64,000 nucleotides of DNA, from positions 153,176-217,175 of the forward strand of contig NZ_KE384441.1 of the NCBI RefSeq assembly GCF_000425725.1. Reading direction: 5' to 3'. This document shows, one piece after another, positions 34,334 through 47,254 of this stretch. The notes beneath the pieces were generated by a model. That model ran no database searches. It was given only the letters and a program-made list of their open reading frames with translations, and had not been told where the DNA came from. Numbering within the stretch: position 1 is the first letter of the stretch; each line of letters opens with the position of its first letter. This DNA is from Halomonas halocynthiae DSM 14573. Its GTDB lineage: Bacteria; Pseudomonadota; Gammaproteobacteria; Pseudomonadales; Halomonadaceae. The translations under genes and the position numbers were made by a program.

Positions 34334-35146
34334 TTAGCGGTGTTGCCTGATCAGCCCTTCCTGAGCGCTGGAGGCAACTAGCTGGCCCTGTCGATTGTAG
34401 ATACTGCCGCGGGTAAAGCCTCTGGAGCCACCGGCCCATGGGCTGTCCATGTCATAGAGCAGCCATTCGTTAACCTTGACGTCGTGGTGAAACCACAGAG
34501 AGTGATCGAGGCTGGCAATCTGTAGCGCAGGATCGCCAAAGCGAATGTTGTGCGGCAGCAATGCCGTGGTTAGTAGATTAAAGTCAGAACTGTAGGCCAG
34601 CAGGTAGCGATGTAGGGCGGGGGTATCGGGTAGTTCACCGGCCAGCCTGAACCACAGCCGTTTACGTGCGGGTTGGCCGTTTTCTGCCTCTTCGCTCAGC
34701 GGTAAAAACTCGATGGGATGCCCGGGGAAGCGGATGAGTTTATCCGTGTCGTGGTCTAATGAGTCAGGCATCGCCACGCTTGGCATTTGTGGTTGATGCG
34801 CCATGCCGTCTTCTTGGTCGTGAAATGAAGCACTGCAGAAAAAAATGGGCCGCCCCTTCTGAATGGCGGTGATCCGTCGTGTTGTGAAACTACCGCCATC
34901 GCGCACCGCATCTACTTGATAGATAACGGGCTTGTTAGGATCGCCGGGGCGCAAAAAGTAGCCATGAAGAGAGTGTGCACGGCGTGCTGAGTCGACGCTG
35001 TGAGTGGCGGCGGAAAGTGCTTGGCCCAGTACTTGGCCGCCGAATAACTGGGGCAAGCCAAGGTCTTGACTGTAGCCACGAAACAGATTCTCTTCTAGGG
35101 TTTCGAGACCAAGAAGGTCAACCAGATCATTTAGGGCAGCTTGCAT
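34334..35146 (-). CDS. tesB: Acyl-CoA thioesterase II
   Basis: A 270-residue double-hotdog thioesterase that hydrolyses acyl-CoA to free acid and CoA in the cytoplasm. Motifs are FGGQVLGQALSAATHSV, HSLHGYFLRPGDPNKPV, RRITAIQKGRPIFFCSASFH, SLDHSLWFH with the catalytic Asp, and LVASSAQEGLIR with the catalytic Gln. ATG 35146 has GGAG ten bases upstream and gives the usual TesB length; a further 33 codons upstream are open but not family-like. It is divergent from tadA, 65 bases apart. Confidence 0.94.
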   Translation of the reverse strand: MQAALNDLVDLLGLETLEENLFRGYSQDLGLPQLFGGQVLGQALSAATHSVDSARRAHSLHGYFLRPGDPNKPVIYQVDAVRDGGSFTTRRITAIQKGRPIFFCSASFHDQEDGMAHQPQMPSVAMPDSLDHDTDKLIRFPGHPIEFLPLSEEAENGQPARKRLWFRLAGELPDTPALHRYLLAYSSDFNLLTTALLPHNIRFGDPALQIASLDHSLWFHHDVKVNEWLLYDMDSPWAGGSRGFTRGSIYNRQGQLVASSAQEGLIRQHR

Positions 35147-35205
35147 TACAGATATTCTCCGGTAGGGCATTTGGATAAGCCAATAGCGCAAGTTTACGGG
35201 AGTAA

Positions 35206-37160
<1,955 letters not shown>

Positions 37161-37353
37161 GAAAAAAAGGGGTGGCTGAGTAGAACGTCACATTACCCAG
37201 CCAAGGAGTCGCTGTCACTATTTGCTCTGTCGCTTTTAGGTGCTTCTATCGCAGACTCGGTTTCTCGCTGCCGATGCTTTCCAGTATCATAGGCATTCGT
37301 TGCCGCTGGCTGCGGCCCCAGATTATTTCGCTTGATTCCAGAGGCCCGAGGAT

Positions 37354-40300
37354 ATGCTCGAACTGCAAGGTGCGCCTGCACTGTCCGTCTTCCGTCATGC
37401 CAGATTGCTGGCCGACTTGCGTGATGCTGTGCCGGAAGTCGAGGCGCTCAGTGCCGATTACCTGCATTTCATTGACCACGATGGCGACTTTGACCCAGAC
37501 GAGTCTGCACTGCTTGAGCGTCTGTTGGATTACGGCCAGCCGCGTGAGCCTGGTACTGTTTATCCGGGGGCGCAGATGTTTTTGGTCGTCCCGCGTATTG
37601 GTACCCAGTCTCCATGGTCGTCAAAAGCGACTGATATCGCCCACAACTGCGGGCTTGGTAAGTTGTTGCGCCTGGAGCGCGGTATTGCTTACCGAGTGAG
37701 CTTTTCTGGTGCAATGAGCGAACCGGCTTTCAACGAAGTGGCCGCGCTGTTGCACGATCGTATGACCGAAACGGTGCTGTTTAACACGTCTGATGCTGTG
37801 CAGCTGTTCGCGCATCATGAACCCGCGCCGCTAGGTAGTGTTGATTTATTGGGAGGGGGGCGCGCAGCGCTGGAAACCGCCAATAGCGAACTTGGGCTGG
37901 CGCTGGCCGACGACGAAATTGATTACTTGTGCGACGCATTTGCCGGTCTTGGTCGTAACCCTAGCGATGTTGAGTTGATGATGTTTGCTCAGGCCAACTC
38001 TGAGCATTGTCGGCACAAAATATTCAATGCCGACTGGTTAATAGATGGCAAGCCGCAGGCTAAGTCATTGTTTGGCATGATCAGAAACACACATGCTGAG
38101 TCGCCCGAGAATATTCTTTCAGCCTATAGTGACAACGCTGCCGTTATCTGTGGCAGTGATGCAGGGCGTTTCTTTGCTGCCCCCTTAACGGGTAAGGCCG
38201 CTGACGTTGCGGTATACGGCACTCACCAGGAGCCGGTGCACATTCTGGTTAAAGTAGAAACCCATAATCACCCGACAGCCATTGCCCCTTTTCCCGGCGC
38301 TGCCACAGGTTCAGGTGGTGAAATTCGTGATGAGGGTGCTACGGGCGTCGGCGGAAAGCCTAAGGCCGGGCTGGCGGGTTTTACGGTATCCAATCTGCGT
38401 ATTCCTGAGTTTGTTCAGCCTTGGGAAGCCTTTGACTACGGCAAACCCGAGCGCATTGTCAGTGCGTTAGACATCATGCTTGAAGGCCCCATAGGTGGTG
38501 CGGCGTTCAATAATGAATTCGGGCGCCCTAATCTGGCGGGTTATTTCAGAACATTTGAACAAGACGCCATGGGTGCTGGTGGCATTGAGCGTCGCGGTTA
38601 CCACAAGCCCATCATGATTGCGGGTGGTTACGGCAATATTCGCTCAGGCCATGTGCTCAAGGGTGAGATTCCCGTGGGCGGTAAGTTGATCGTGATGGGT
38701 GGCCCCGCGATGTTGATTGGGCTGGGCGGCGGAGCCGCTTCATCCATGGCGTCGGGTAGCTCCAGTGCCGATCTTGATTTCGCCTCGGTGCAGCGTGAGA
38801 ACCCTGAGATGGAGCGTCGCGCGCAGGAGGTCATCGACCGGTGCTGGGCGCTGGGTGACGATAACCCGATCTGTTTTATTCATGATGTTGGCGCGGGCGG
38901 TCTTTCAAACGCGTTGCCTGAGCTAGTTAAAGATGGTGAACGTGGCGGGCGTTTCGAGCTGCGTGCCGTGCCCAATGCTGAACCTGGCATGAGCCCACTG
39001 GAAATTTGGTGTAACGAGGCGCAAGAGCGTTATGTGCTGGCCGTGGCACCTGAGCAGCTCGCAACGTTCGAAGCGCTGTGTCAGCGCGAGCGCTGCCCTT
39101 ATGCCGTAGTGGGTGAAGCAACGGAAGCGCATCACCTAGAAGTTCACGACGGCCATTTTGAGAGCCGCCCAGTCAATCTACCGATGAGTGTGCTGTTTGG
39201 TAAGCCACCGAAGATGCAGCGCGAATTCAACCGTCAAGACGTCGCGCTTTCTGGCGTAATGCTCGATAACCTTGACCTGCGTGAAGCCATGGATCGAGTG
39301 TTAAGCCTGCCTACGGTGGCATCCAAGAGCTTCTTAATCACTATCGGTGATCGTTCGATTACAGGCATGGTGGCGCGTGATCAGATGGTTGGCCCCTGGC
39401 AGGTGCCCGTGGCTGATGTCGCCGTCACTACCGCGACGTTTGATACCCATATGGGTGAGGCGATGGCGATGGGCGAGCGCCCGCCGGTAGCCTTGATCAG
39501 CCCGGCGGCAAGTGCGCGGTTGGCGGTAGCCGAGACCATCACTAATATGGCCGCTGCGCCTATCGCTAAGCTTGGCGATATTAAGCTTTCCGCTAACTGG
39601 ATGAGTGCGGCTAACCACGTTGGTGAGAACCAGGCGCTGTATGAGGCCGTGCATGCGGTAGGCATGGAGTTGTGTCCCGCGCTGGATATCGCCATACCCG
39701 TAGGCAAGGACTCCATGTCCATGCGCACGGCTTGGCAGGAGACAGGGGAAGCTGGTGAGAGTGAAAAGAAAAGCATTACGTCACCGCTCTCGCTCGTTAT
39801 CACCGGTTTTGCACCGGTGACGGATGCTATGCGTACCCTAACGCCACAGCTGCGTATGGATCAGGATGAATCTGACCTGATTCTGATCGACTTGGGGCAT
39901 GGTAAGAATCGCTTGGGTGGCTCGGCGTTGGCGCAAGTTTATGGCCAGGTTGGTGATGAGTGCCCAGACCTTGATGACCCCGAAGATCTCAAGGCATTTT
40001 TCGCGGTGATCCAAGGGCTGAACGCGGAAGGAAAACTGCTGGCTTATCATGACCGAAGCGACGGAGGCCTGTTGGTCACGTTGTTGGAAATGGCATTTGC
40101 GGCGCATGGTGGTCTGGAAATTAAGCTTGACTGGTTGGTCGATGAACCTTCCGAAGCCGTGGATGCGTTGTTTGCTGAAGAGCTTGGTGCCGTGATTCAG
40201 GTCTCCCGTGAGCATACCGAAGAAGTTTTGGTACAGCTCGCTGCTGCGGGCCTCGATACCTGTGGCGTTATCGCTCGGCCACGCTACGATGATCAAGTTC

Positions 40301-41292
40301 GCGTTACGCTGTTTGAAACGCCGCTGCTTGAAGTGTCACGGTTGCTAACCCAGCGTACTTGGGCTGAAACCAGCTATCGTTTGCAGGCGCTGCGCGACAA
40401 CGCAGAATGCGCTAAGAGTGAGTTTGATGGCCTGCTGGATAGCCGTGACCCAGGACTTTCTGCGGTGCCCAGCTTTGCTGTCGATGAGGACGTCAGCGCG
40501 CCCTTTATTAACCTTGCTCGCCCTCGTGTGGCAGTGCTGCGAGAGCAGGGTGTTAACGGCCACCTAGAAATGGCCTGGGCGTTTGACCATGCCGGTTTTG
40601 AGGCGGTGGATGTTCATATGAGCGACATCCTCGAAGGTCGTGTCAGCCTGGCGGACTTCAAGGGCCTAGTAGCCTGCGGTGGGTTTTCCTACGGCGACGT
40701 TTTGGGGGCCGGAGGGGGATGGGCCAAGTCGGTGCTATTTAACCCTAGAGCGCGGGATGAATTTGCTGGCTTTTTTGCACGGCAGGACAGCTTTAGCCTG
40801 GGTGTGTGTAACGGCTGTCAGATGCTTTCCCAGCTCACCGAGTTGATACCTGGTACTGAAAACTGGCCGCGCTTCATGCGTAATGAATCTGAGCAGTTTG
40901 AAGCACGAGTTGCTATGGTGCGGGTAGAAGAAAGCCCGTCGATACTGCTTTCGGGAATGGAAGGCTCCCTGTTGCCAATCGCTGTGGCCCACGGTGAAGG
41001 CCGTGCCGAGTTCCGCGATAGTGCCCATTTGCGCAGTATCCAGAAGGGCGGGCAGGTGGCTTTACGTTTCACCGACAACTACGGCCAAGTAACGACGCGT
41101 TATCCGGCGAACCCCAACGGTTCACCTTCTGGTATTACTGGGCTGACCACGGCAGATGGCCGAGTGACTGTCATGATGCCCCACCCAGAGCGTGTTGTAC
41201 GCGCCGTGACTAACTCTTGGCGGCCCGATGAGTGGCGCCAAGATGGAGCGTGGATGAGATTGTTCCGCAACGCCAGAGTGTGGCTGGGGTAA
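37354..41292 (+). CDS. purL: Phosphoribosylformylglycinamidine synthase
   Basis: A 1312-residue enzyme of purine synthesis that converts FGAR, glutamine and ATP to FGAM, at full length for the large gammaproteobacterial PurL. It has an N-terminal PurS-like part, then two AIR-synthetase-like halves ([34 protein letters not shown], and [17 protein letters not shown]). The C-terminal glutamine amidotransferase carries the nucleophile Cys1152 in [10 protein letters not shown] and the HGEGRAEF block. ATG 37354 gives a normal N-terminus ([18 protein letters not shown]). It stands alone and ends at a strong terminator. Confidence 0.97.
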   Translation: MLELQGAPALSVFRHARLLADLRDAVPEVEALSADYLHFIDHDGDFDPDESALLERLLDYGQPREPGTVYPGAQMFLVVPRIGTQSPWSSKATDIAHNCGLGKLLRLERGIAYRVSFSGAMSEPAFNEVAALLHDRMTETVLFNTSDAVQLFAHHEPAPLGSVDLLGGGRAALETANSELGLALADDEIDYLCDAFAGLGRNPSDVELMMFAQANSEHCRHKIFNADWLIDGKPQAKSLFGMIRNTHAESPENILSAYSDNAAVICGSDAGRFFAAPLTGKAADVAVYGTHQEPVHILVKVETHNHPTAIAPFPGAATGSGGEIRDEGATGVGGKPKAGLAGFTVSNLRIPEFVQPWEAFDYGKPERIVSALDIMLEGPIGGAAFNNEFGRPNLAGYFRTFEQDAMGAGGIERRGYHKPIMIAGGYGNIRSGHVLKGEIPVGGKLIVMGGPAMLIGLGGGAASSMASGSSSADLDFASVQRENPEMERRAQEVIDRCWALGDDNPICFIHDVGAGGLSNALPELVKDGERGGRFELRAVPNAEPGMSPLEIWCNEAQERYVLAVAPEQLATFEALCQRERCPYAVVGEATEAHHLEVHDGHFESRPVNLPMSVLFGKPPKMQREFNRQDVALSGVMLDNLDLREAMDRVLSLPTVASKSFLITIGDRSITGMVARDQMVGPWQVPVADVAVTTATFDTHMGEAMAMGERPPVALISPAASARLAVAETITNMAAAPIAKLGDIKLSANWMSAANHVGENQALYEAVHAVGMELCPALDIAIPVGKDSMSMRTAWQETGEAGESEKKSITSPLSLVITGFAPVTDAMRTLTPQLRMDQDESDLILIDLGHGKNRLGGSALAQVYGQVGDECPDLDDPEDLKAFFAVIQGLNAEGKLLAYHDRSDGGLLVTLLEMAFAAHGGLEIKLDWLVDEPSEAVDALFAEELGAVIQVSREHTEEVLVQLAAAGLDTCGVIARPRYDDQVRVTLFETPLLEVSRLLTQRTWAETSYRLQALRDNAECAKSEFDGLLDSRDPGLSAVPSFAVDEDVSAPFINLARPRVAVLREQGVNGHLEMAWAFDHAGFEAVDVHMSDILEGRVSLADFKGLVACGGFSYGDVLGAGGGWAKSVLFNPRARDEFAGFFARQDSFSLGVCNGCQMLSQLTELIPGTENWPRFMRNESEQFEARVAMVRVEESPSILLSGMEGSLLPIAVAHGEGRAEFRDSAHLRSIQKGGQVALRFTDNYGQVTTRYPANPNGSPSGITGLTTADGRVTVMMPHPERVVRAVTNSWRPDEWRQDGAWMRLFRNARVWLG

Positions 41293-41330
41293 TCTTCTGC
41301 AGCGCCTTTCAGGCGCGAGCTTCACTTCGA

Positions 41331-41358
41331 AACAGGCGCCGTTAGGCGCCTGTTTTCT
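41331..41358 (+). terminator. Terminator after purL
   Basis: AACAGGCGCC (41331-41340) pairs with GGCGCCTGTT (41345-41354) around GTTA and is followed by TT. A smaller GCGCC/GGCGC hairpin stands just before it at 41302-41316. Confidence 0.85.
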
Positions 41359-41378
41359 GTAGTGACAAAGGTGACTAT

Positions 41379-41591
41379 TTAGGGTTTTTTTGTCTCATCA
41401 GGATGAAGCGCTTTCAGGTGAGATTCTAGTTCGCTGAGAACGTGCTCGTAGTCAGCCTGTAGGGCATCAAAGCGTCCAAAGTCGTGATTACACTCTTCGC
41501 AAAAGACGTGGTACTGGTCTTCACGGCCAGGGGGGAAGCGCTTATACATGCTGCCGCAATTTGGGCACGCGGGGTTTGTCTTGGCTTGCAT
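41379..41591 (-). CDS. Small zinc-ribbon protein
   Basis: A 70-residue protein starting at ATG 41591 behind a GAGGAG site. Two Cys pairs, CPNC and CEEC, lie 20-odd residues apart and can bind one zinc (ACPNCGSMYKRF and HVFCEECNHDFGRF). The rest is a charged helix with Asp, Glu and His. The longer frame upstream to 41831 has no start signal and overlaps the divergent crotonase gene. Function unknown; zinc ribbons often bind nucleic acid or protein. Confidence 0.75.
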   Translation of the reverse strand: MQAKTNPACPNCGSMYKRFPPGREDQYHVFCEECNHDFGRFDALQADYEHVLSELESHLKALHPDETKKP

Positions 41592-41822
41592 GTGTTTCTC
41601 CTCGTTGATGACGGATCTAGGATCTAATGCGGCCTCTTGATGTATCTCAAGGGGCAGTATTCTCAAGCAGGCGCTCATTGTCATTAAGTTTACATAGCTG
41701 ATGCAAGTTGTTGAGGCGTTTAGCGTCTTCCACCTTGGTCGGTCGTAACATAAAACAACTGTTTGAATGCTGGCCCGTTTCCGGACACACTCAGGAGAAA
41801 CCCTGCTAGGAGCCCGATTGAT

Positions 41823-42644
41823 ATGTCCCATACACTCTCTTCACACGTCTGCCATGAAATGGTACAGCTTGCTGTTGTTGACCATGTCGCTGAGGTGCGC
41901 ATGGTGCGTGCTGATCGTCACAACGGTTTGGATTGGGCAATGATTGATGGCCTGCTTGAGGCTCAGCGCAGGCTCGTGCAGCACCAGCAGGCTCACCTCG
42001 GCGATATACGTGCACTGGTGCTGTCAGGCGATGGTGAAAGCTTCTGTGCGGGGCTTGATATGGCCGATATCATGACTCAACCCCAGCGGCTGCCATCGTT
42101 GCTTAAGGCTGCCGATGACGGCATCAACCCAGTACAGCGTTTGGCTCTGGGCTGGCGAGATGTGGGCGTCCCGGTGCTGGCTGCGCTACAAGGCCATGTG
42201 TATGGCGGCGGACTGCAAATTGCACTGGGCGCTGATATTCGAATTGCGCATCCTCAGGCGCGCCTGGCCTTGCTTGAGATTGACTGGGGGATCATGCCAG
42301 ATATGGGAATTAGCGTGACCGCTGCAGGTATGCGCGCAGACGTAATCAGCGAAATGGCCTGGAGTGGCCGGCGAGTCATTGCAGAAGAGGCTTTCTCGCT
42401 GGGTTTGGTAAGCCGGTTGGCAGATGACCCTCTGCAGGCCGCTATGGAGGCTGCGCAAGCCATTGCTGGGCGTTCGCCGCGCGCGGTGTCTGCTTTCCGT
42501 GAGCTGATGCAGCAAGCGCCCAGTTTGAGTGAGAAGGCGTGTCTGGCACAGGAGGCGCGCTTGCAAAGCACGTTATTGGGTGGCGCTGAACAGCAGGAAG
42601 CTGTTGCTGCACGCCTACAGCGCAGGGCAGCAAAATTTGACTGA
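41823..42644 (+). CDS. Enoyl-CoA hydratase/isomerase (crotonase) family protein
   Basis: A 273-residue crotonase-fold protein. [20 protein letters not shown] is the first oxyanion-hole segment, and [20 protein letters not shown] the second. A catalytic Glu position may lie in [15 protein letters not shown]. Members hydrate, isomerise or hydrolyse acyl-CoA, and which of these applies here is not clear. ATG 41823 follows AGGAG at a normal distance. Its end overlaps the helicase start by eight bases, so the two are cotranscribed, a pairing without an obvious metabolic reason. Confidence 0.88.
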   Translation: MSHTLSSHVCHEMVQLAVVDHVAEVRMVRADRHNGLDWAMIDGLLEAQRRLVQHQQAHLGDIRALVLSGDGESFCAGLDMADIMTQPQRLPSLLKAADDGINPVQRLALGWRDVGVPVLAALQGHVYGGGLQIALGADIRIAHPQARLALLEIDWGIMPDMGISVTAAGMRADVISEMAWSGRRVIAEEAFSLGLVSRLADDPLQAAMEAAQAIAGRSPRAVSAFRELMQQAPSLSEKACLAQEARLQSTLLGGAEQQEAVAARLQRRAAKFD

Positions 42645-44499
42645 GCAAGCGCCTAGTTCACCCCCTAAGCCCCAGCTGCGGTCTTACCAAAAAGATGCTG
42701 TCAGCCGTGTGATAACACATTTTCGCGAAAGCGATGAGCCGGCGGTGGTCGTACTGCCTACCGGTAGTGGCAAGTCGCTGGTGATTGCTGAGTTGGCGCG
42801 GCTGGCTCGCGGGCGGGTGTTGGTGTTGGCTCATGTACGTGAGCTGGTTGAACAGAACCATGCCAAGTATCTGGCGTATGGGCGACAGGCCGATATTTTT
42901 AGCGCCGGTCTTGGGCGCAAAGAAAGCGGTCGTCAGGTCGTGTTTGGCTCAGTGCAGTCGGTGTTACCCAATCTTGAGCGCTTTGCTGACGCTAATGTAG
43001 AGGTAAGTAGTGATGACTCAGGTGGCGGCGACTTTACCCTGCTGATTATCGACGAATGCCATCGTGTCTCGCAGGAGGCTGAAAGCAGTTACCATCGAGT
43101 GATCGCGCATCTACGCCGAGCTAACCCCAGGCTCAAGGTGTTAGGGTTGACTGCGACGCCATATCGGTTAGGGCAGGGGTTTATTTACCATCGTCACCAT
43201 CACGGGATGGTGCGCGGTGATAGCGACAGTTTCTTTCGCGATTGCGTTTTCGAGCTGCCGTTGCGCCTGATGGTCAAGCAAGGCTATCTGGTGCCGCCTA
43301 CGCCGGTTGATGTCGCTGTGGAGCGTTACGATTTCTCGTCGCTGGTGCCTGGTAGCGGTGGTTTATTTCGCGAGGATGAGTTGAATCGTGTGGTTGCTGG
43401 CAACCGTGTTACACCGAGCATCATTGATGATGTTATCACCCAAGCACAGCAGCGCCAGGGCGTGATGATCTTTGCTGCCAGCATCGCTCACGCGACGGAG
43501 ATCCTGGGTTATTTGCCAGCGGGCCAGGCTGCGTTGGTCGCTGGCGCTACGCCAACTGCCGAGCGCGAGACAATAATTGCCGACTTCAAGGCCCGCCAGC
43601 TCAAGTATCTGGTTAATGTCTCGGTGCTGACTACTGGCTTCGACGCACCCCATGTCGATTTGATTGCCATTTTGCGACCCACCGAGTCGGTTAGCCTATA
43701 TCAACAAATTGTTGGCCGTGGCTTGCGTTTGTCGCCTGATAAGAAGGACTGTTTAATTCTTGATTACGCGGGTAATCCGTGGGACCTCTACGCCCCCGAA
43801 GTCGGTAGCCCACGGCCCGCCAGTGACACTGAGCCGGTGCAGGTGGCGTGTCCTGCTTGTGGTCACGCTAATGTGTTCTGGGGGCGGCGCGATGGTGACA
43901 CTGTTATCGAACATTTTGGTCGGCGTTGCCAAGGGCTGGTGCCTTCTGATCGCGCCCGACCCCGCGCGAAAAGCGCTAGAGCAAAGCCACCGACAACGGC
44001 GATGGAGCAATGTTCGTTTCGTTTTCGCTTCAAGGTTTGCAACGAATGTGGTGCGGAAAACGATATTGCTGCTCGGCAATGCAACGGTTGTCACACGCTG
44101 TTGGTGGATGCGGATAAAGCACTACGTGAGGCGCTGAAGCTGCGTGATGCACGTGTGTTGAGGGTGAGCGGCATGCAGCTTGAATCCACGGTTAACGGAC
44201 GTGGTTTGGCGCGGCTTAAAGTGACCTACCACGATGAAGATGGCGCTGCGCTAAGTGAGTGGTTTGCCCTAGAAACCCCGCCTCAGTGTGCGGCTTTTGC
44301 TGTTGTTTTTCTGCGTGACCATCTGCGTGCTCCTGGAATAAGCTGGACACCCCGTAGTCCTGACGCGGTTGTCGCTGAACAACACCGCTTGCGCGCGCCG
44401 GATTTCGTTATCGGTCGTAAAGTGGGTCGCTATTGGCAGGTGCGTCGCAAGCTGTTTGACTACACGGGACGCTATCGGTTGGCCGATAGCGCAGGCTAA
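42637..44499 (+). CDS. radD: DEAD/DEAH-box helicase RadD-like
   Basis: A 620-residue superfamily 2 helicase. Motif I is LPTGSGKS, motif II is IIDECHRVS (DECH), motif III is LGLTATPYR, and motif VI lies in [22 protein letters not shown]. After the two RecA-like domains come two Cys clusters ([13 protein letters not shown] and [20 protein letters not shown]) that can bind zinc, as in RadD (YejH), a DNA-repair protein that aids RecA-dependent strand exchange and crosslink repair. I place the start at TTG 42637, overlapping the crotonase stop, because the conserved [11 protein letters not shown] opening follows closely. The ATG-started longer frame runs through the crotonase gene and is unlikely. 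Confidence 0.87.
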   Translation: MTEQAPSSPPKPQLRSYQKDAVSRVITHFRESDEPAVVVLPTGSGKSLVIAELARLARGRVLVLAHVRELVEQNHAKYLAYGRQADIFSAGLGRKESGRQVVFGSVQSVLPNLERFADANVEVSSDDSGGGDFTLLIIDECHRVSQEAESSYHRVIAHLRRANPRLKVLGLTATPYRLGQGFIYHRHHHGMVRGDSDSFFRDCVFELPLRLMVKQGYLVPPTPVDVAVERYDFSSLVPGSGGLFREDELNRVVAGNRVTPSIIDDVITQAQQRQGVMIFAASIAHATEILGYLPAGQAALVAGATPTAERETIIADFKARQLKYLVNVSVLTTGFDAPHVDLIAILRPTESVSLYQQIVGRGLRLSPDKKDCLILDYAGNPWDLYAPEVGSPRPASDTEPVQVACPACGHANVFWGRRDGDTVIEHFGRRCQGLVPSDRARPRAKSARAKPPTTAMEQCSFRFRFKVCNECGAENDIAARQCNGCHTLLVDADKALREALKLRDARVLRVSGMQLESTVNGRGLARLKVTYHDEDGAALSEWFALETPPQCAAFAVVFLRDHLRAPGISWTPRSPDAVVAEQHRLRAPDFVIGRKVGRYWQVRRKLFDYTGRYRLADSAG

Positions 44500-44577
44500 C
44501 GCCGGTTGTGCTAGCTTGCTATCAGGTGGGCTTGTAAACTGCCGCGCTGATCTCGCGTTCTCCCGAAAGGCTTCCGT

Positions 44578-45582
44578 TTGAGTAACGTTGTTAATACGAG
44601 CGACACGACTGATACGAACACCGACCTGGGCCCAGCACAGGGCGATGTTGATGTGGTTCAGCAGGCGGAAGTCTTAGGGCGTTTGTTTGATGAGCCGATT
44701 CTTGAGTTGCCCGATGACCTGTATATTCCGCCTGAGGCGCTGCGGGTATTTCTTGATGCGTTTGAAGGGCCGCTGGATCTGCTGTTGTACCTGATCCGGC
44801 GTCATAATCTCGATATTCTTAGCATCGACGTTGCTGCTATTACCCACCAGTACATCGCTTATATTGAGCTGATGACCTCAATGGAAATCGAGCTGGCAGG
44901 CGAGTATCTACTGATGGCCGCTACGTTGGCAGAGGTTAAGTCGCGTACCTTGCTGCCGCGCCCGCCAAAGGAGGGCGATGACGCTGAAGACGAAGATCCC
45001 AGGGCTGAGTTGATCCGGCGCCTTCAGGAGTACGAGCGGCTTAAGCATGCCGCTGAAAGCTTGGGTGAGATGCCTCGGCTGGGGCGTGACTGGTTTTCTG
45101 CCAGTGCGGCGCTACCACCGCTGGACTCTCGAGTGGTGCACCCAGATGTTGCACTCGATGCCTTGCTGGGCGCATTAGCCGGTATTTTACGGCGAGCTGA
45201 GTTAAACCAGTCACACCAGGTCAGCCGTGAAACGTTATCGACACGTGAGCGCATGTTGGCGATTATGGCGCAGTTGGATCATCAGCATTATACGCCGTTT
45301 GAGGCTTTGTTTTTTTTAGAAGAAGGGCGAGCGGGTGTTGTTGTTACTTTTATGGCGATTTTGGAGTTGGCCAAAGAAGCAATGATCGAAATTGTTCAGA
45401 ATGCGCCGCTGTCACCCATCCATGTGCGGGCTCGCGTAGCTGCCGCTGACGGTGAAAATCCTTACGAGAATGACTCGGAAAGTGCAGAATATGATGAAAA
45501 CGTATTTGCCGATGAGGTGGATACGCAGGAGGCGTTACCGGGTGGTGGTGCCTCGTACGATGACAACGAGGTGTTTGAGTGA
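44578..45582 (+). CDS. scpA: Segregation and condensation protein A
   Basis: A 334-residue kleisin subunit of the SMC-ScpAB condensin complex, which compacts and helps segregate the chromosome. The kleisin opening is FLDAFEGPLDLLLYLIRRHNLDI, followed by AGEYLLMAATLAEVKSRTLLP. The C-terminal winged-helix part is FEALFFLEEGRAGVVVTFMA and AILELAKEAMIEIVQ. An acidic N-tail and an acidic C-tail of about 50 residues are in keeping with a halophile. The start is TTG 44578 with GAAAGG upstream. ScpB overlaps it by four bases. No smc gene is in the window. Confidence 0.93.
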   Translation: MSNVVNTSDTTDTNTDLGPAQGDVDVVQQAEVLGRLFDEPILELPDDLYIPPEALRVFLDAFEGPLDLLLYLIRRHNLDILSIDVAAITHQYIAYIELMTSMEIELAGEYLLMAATLAEVKSRTLLPRPPKEGDDAEDEDPRAELIRRLQEYERLKHAAESLGEMPRLGRDWFSASAALPPLDSRVVHPDVALDALLGALAGILRRAELNQSHQVSRETLSTRERMLAIMAQLDHQHYTPFEALFFLEEGRAGVVVTFMAILELAKEAMIEIVQNAPLSPIHVRARVAAADGENPYENDSESAEYDENVFADEVDTQEALPGGGASYDDNEVFE

Positions 45583-46391
45583 GTGCAGAGTCGCCAAGTC
45601 TGCTGGATGACATACTGGAAGCAGCCTTGCTGGCTGCTGGTGAGCCGCTATCACTTGAGCGTTTTGATGTGTTGTTTGATGACCATGAGCGGCCGCCGCG
45701 TCAAAGCCTGCGTGACGCATTAGATCGTGTTGCTGAGCGCCATGAGGGCGGCGCCATGGAGATGTTGCAAACGGCCTCGGGGTATCAATTGCGCATCCGG
45801 CCACGATTATCACCCTGGGTTTCACGGTTATGGGACGAGCGGCCCCAGCGTTATTCACGGGCATTACTCGAAACGCTGGCGCTAATTGCCTATCGTCAGC
45901 CGGTGACTCGTGGTGACATTGAAGACGTGCGTGGTGTTGCGGTCAGCGGTTCAATCATGCGCACGTTATTGGAGCGTGGCTGGGTGCGTGTAGTTGGGCA
46001 TCGTGACATGCCAGGTCGCCCTGCGGTGTATGCCACCACCCGTAGTTTTCTTGATGACCTGGGGTTGAAAACGCTGGATGAGCTTCCGCCTATGCATGAG
46101 CTAAAAGCGTTTGAAGAGCAGCTTGCTGAAGAAGAAGCCGCACCGCCGCCATCTCAGCACGCACTGTTGGCCCAGGCAGATGAGCTTCTTGACGAAGATG
46201 ACAGTGATACGCAATCGACGACGGCCGGGATGGCCGACGAAACACACGCCGGGACGGCGTCCGAACGGACAGCGCTGAGCTTTGTTGATTTGCAGGCGCG
46301 CCTGTCCGAACGTGCTCACACGCAACGTCACACAGCCGATGATGGCACCGTGAGCACGGAATCCACTACCAGTGAGAATGACGACCAATGA
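45579..46391 (+). CDS. scpB: Segregation and condensation protein B
   Basis: A 270-residue protein with a GTG start overlapping scpA by four bases. Residues 1-180 form the two winged-helix domains of ScpB ([20 protein letters not shown], and [20 protein letters not shown] leading to [20 protein letters not shown]). The remaining 90 residues are an acidic, Ala/Glu/Asp/Thr-rich tail without clear fold. ScpB dimers bind the middle of ScpA and stabilise the SMC complex. The next gene, rluB, overlaps by four bases, a conserved scpA-scpB-rluB order. Several strong inverted repeats lie in the DNA for the tail (46222-46358). Confidence 0.94.
   Translation: MSAESPSLLDDILEAALLAAGEPLSLERFDVLFDDHERPPRQSLRDALDRVAERHEGGAMEMLQTASGYQLRIRPRLSPWVSRLWDERPQRYSRALLETLALIAYRQPVTRGDIEDVRGVAVSGSIMRTLLERGWVRVVGHRDMPGRPAVYATTRSFLDDLGLKTLDELPPMHELKAFEEQLAEEEAAPPPSQHALLAQADELLDEDDSDTQSTTAGMADETHAGTASERTALSFVDLQARLSERAHTQRHTADDGTVSTESTTSENDDQ
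46222..46358 (+). repeat. Cluster of inverted repeats inside the scpB tail
   Basis: Four stems are visible: CGGCC/GGCCG (46222-46226 and 46232-46236), ACGCCG/CGGCGT (46246-46251 and 46255-46260), CGGACAG/CTGTCCG (46266-46272 and 46302-46308) and CGTGCTCAC/GTGAGCACG (46311-46319 and 46350-46358). They do not overlap each other and end 30 bases before the rluB start. Confidence 0.7.
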
Positions 46392-47254
46392 CACATTCGA
46401 CTCCCCCCACCGAAAAGCTACAGAAAGTTCTTGCTCGAGCAGGCCTTGGCTCACGCCGCGAAATGGAAGGGGTAATCGCCGAAGGCCGGATCAAGGTTAA
46501 CGGTAAAGTAGCAAGCTTGGGCGACCGTATTGAAATGCGTGATCAGGTCACTCTGGATGATCGTCCGGTGGGGCTGCGCAGCGTTGATGATGTGCCGCGT
46601 CGAGTCATCATGTACAACAAACCCGAAGGCGAGCTGTGTACCCGCAAAGATCCAGAAGGGCGACGCACCGTATTTGACCGCCTGCCCCGGCTTAAGGGTG
46701 AGCGCTGGATCGTTATTGGCCGCCTGGATATTAATACCAGCGGTTTACTCCTATTTACTACCGATGGTGAGTTAGCTAATCGGTTGATGCATCCGTCTAC
46801 AGAAGTTGAGCGTGAGTACGCGGTACGCGTTATGGGGCAGGTTGAGAAGCAGCATATTACTGCCATGACAGATGGCGTTATGCTGGATGATGGTCCTGCC
46901 CGCTTTACTGATGTTCAGGAGTTTGGTGGCGAAGGCATCAATACGTGGTTTCACGTCGTCATCATGGAAGGGCGCAACCGTGAGGTGCGTCGATTGTGGG
47001 AGTCTCAGGAGCTGACGGTGAGCCGCCTCAAGCGCGTGCGTTACGGCAATATCTTTCTGGACAAGCGCGTTAAGCTTGGCGAATGGGTCGAGCTGAATCA
47101 GGACGAAGTGGACGACCTGTCGGCGATGGCAGGGTTGCCCAAACGCGCCGTGCCAGCGCTGACGCCGAATGAGCAGAAGCAGTGGAAGCGTGACCGCAAT
47201 AAACGTCAGCCGGTTCAGGGTATTCGTAAAGCGGGCTCACGTTCGCGGCGTTGA
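46388..47254 (+). CDS. rluB: 23S rRNA pseudouridine-2605 synthase
   Basis: A 288-residue RsuA-family enzyme. An S4 RNA-binding domain covers residues 8-55 ([20 protein letters not shown]). The catalytic Asp114 lies in [20 protein letters not shown], and [14 protein letters not shown] is the last family block. It turns U2605 of 23S rRNA into pseudouridine. The C-terminal 40 residues are basic (KRDRNKRQ). The start overlaps scpB by four bases. The last 18 bases overlap the convergent PAP2 gene. Confidence 0.94.
   Translation: MTHSTPPTEKLQKVLARAGLGSRREMEGVIAEGRIKVNGKVASLGDRIEMRDQVTLDDRPVGLRSVDDVPRRVIMYNKPEGELCTRKDPEGRRTVFDRLPRLKGERWIVIGRLDINTSGLLLFTTDGELANRLMHPSTEVEREYAVRVMGQVEKQHITAMTDGVMLDDGPARFTDVQEFGGEGINTWFHVVIMEGRNREVRRLWESQELTVSRLKRVRYGNIFLDKRVKLGEWVELNQDEVDDLSAMAGLPKRAVPALTPNEQKQWKRDRNKRQPVQGIRKAGSRSRR

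Noticed and set aside
42529-42636. An upstream extension of the helicase gene to an ATG at 42529
   Set aside because: The 36 added codons lie fully inside the crotonase gene in another frame and show no helicase features.
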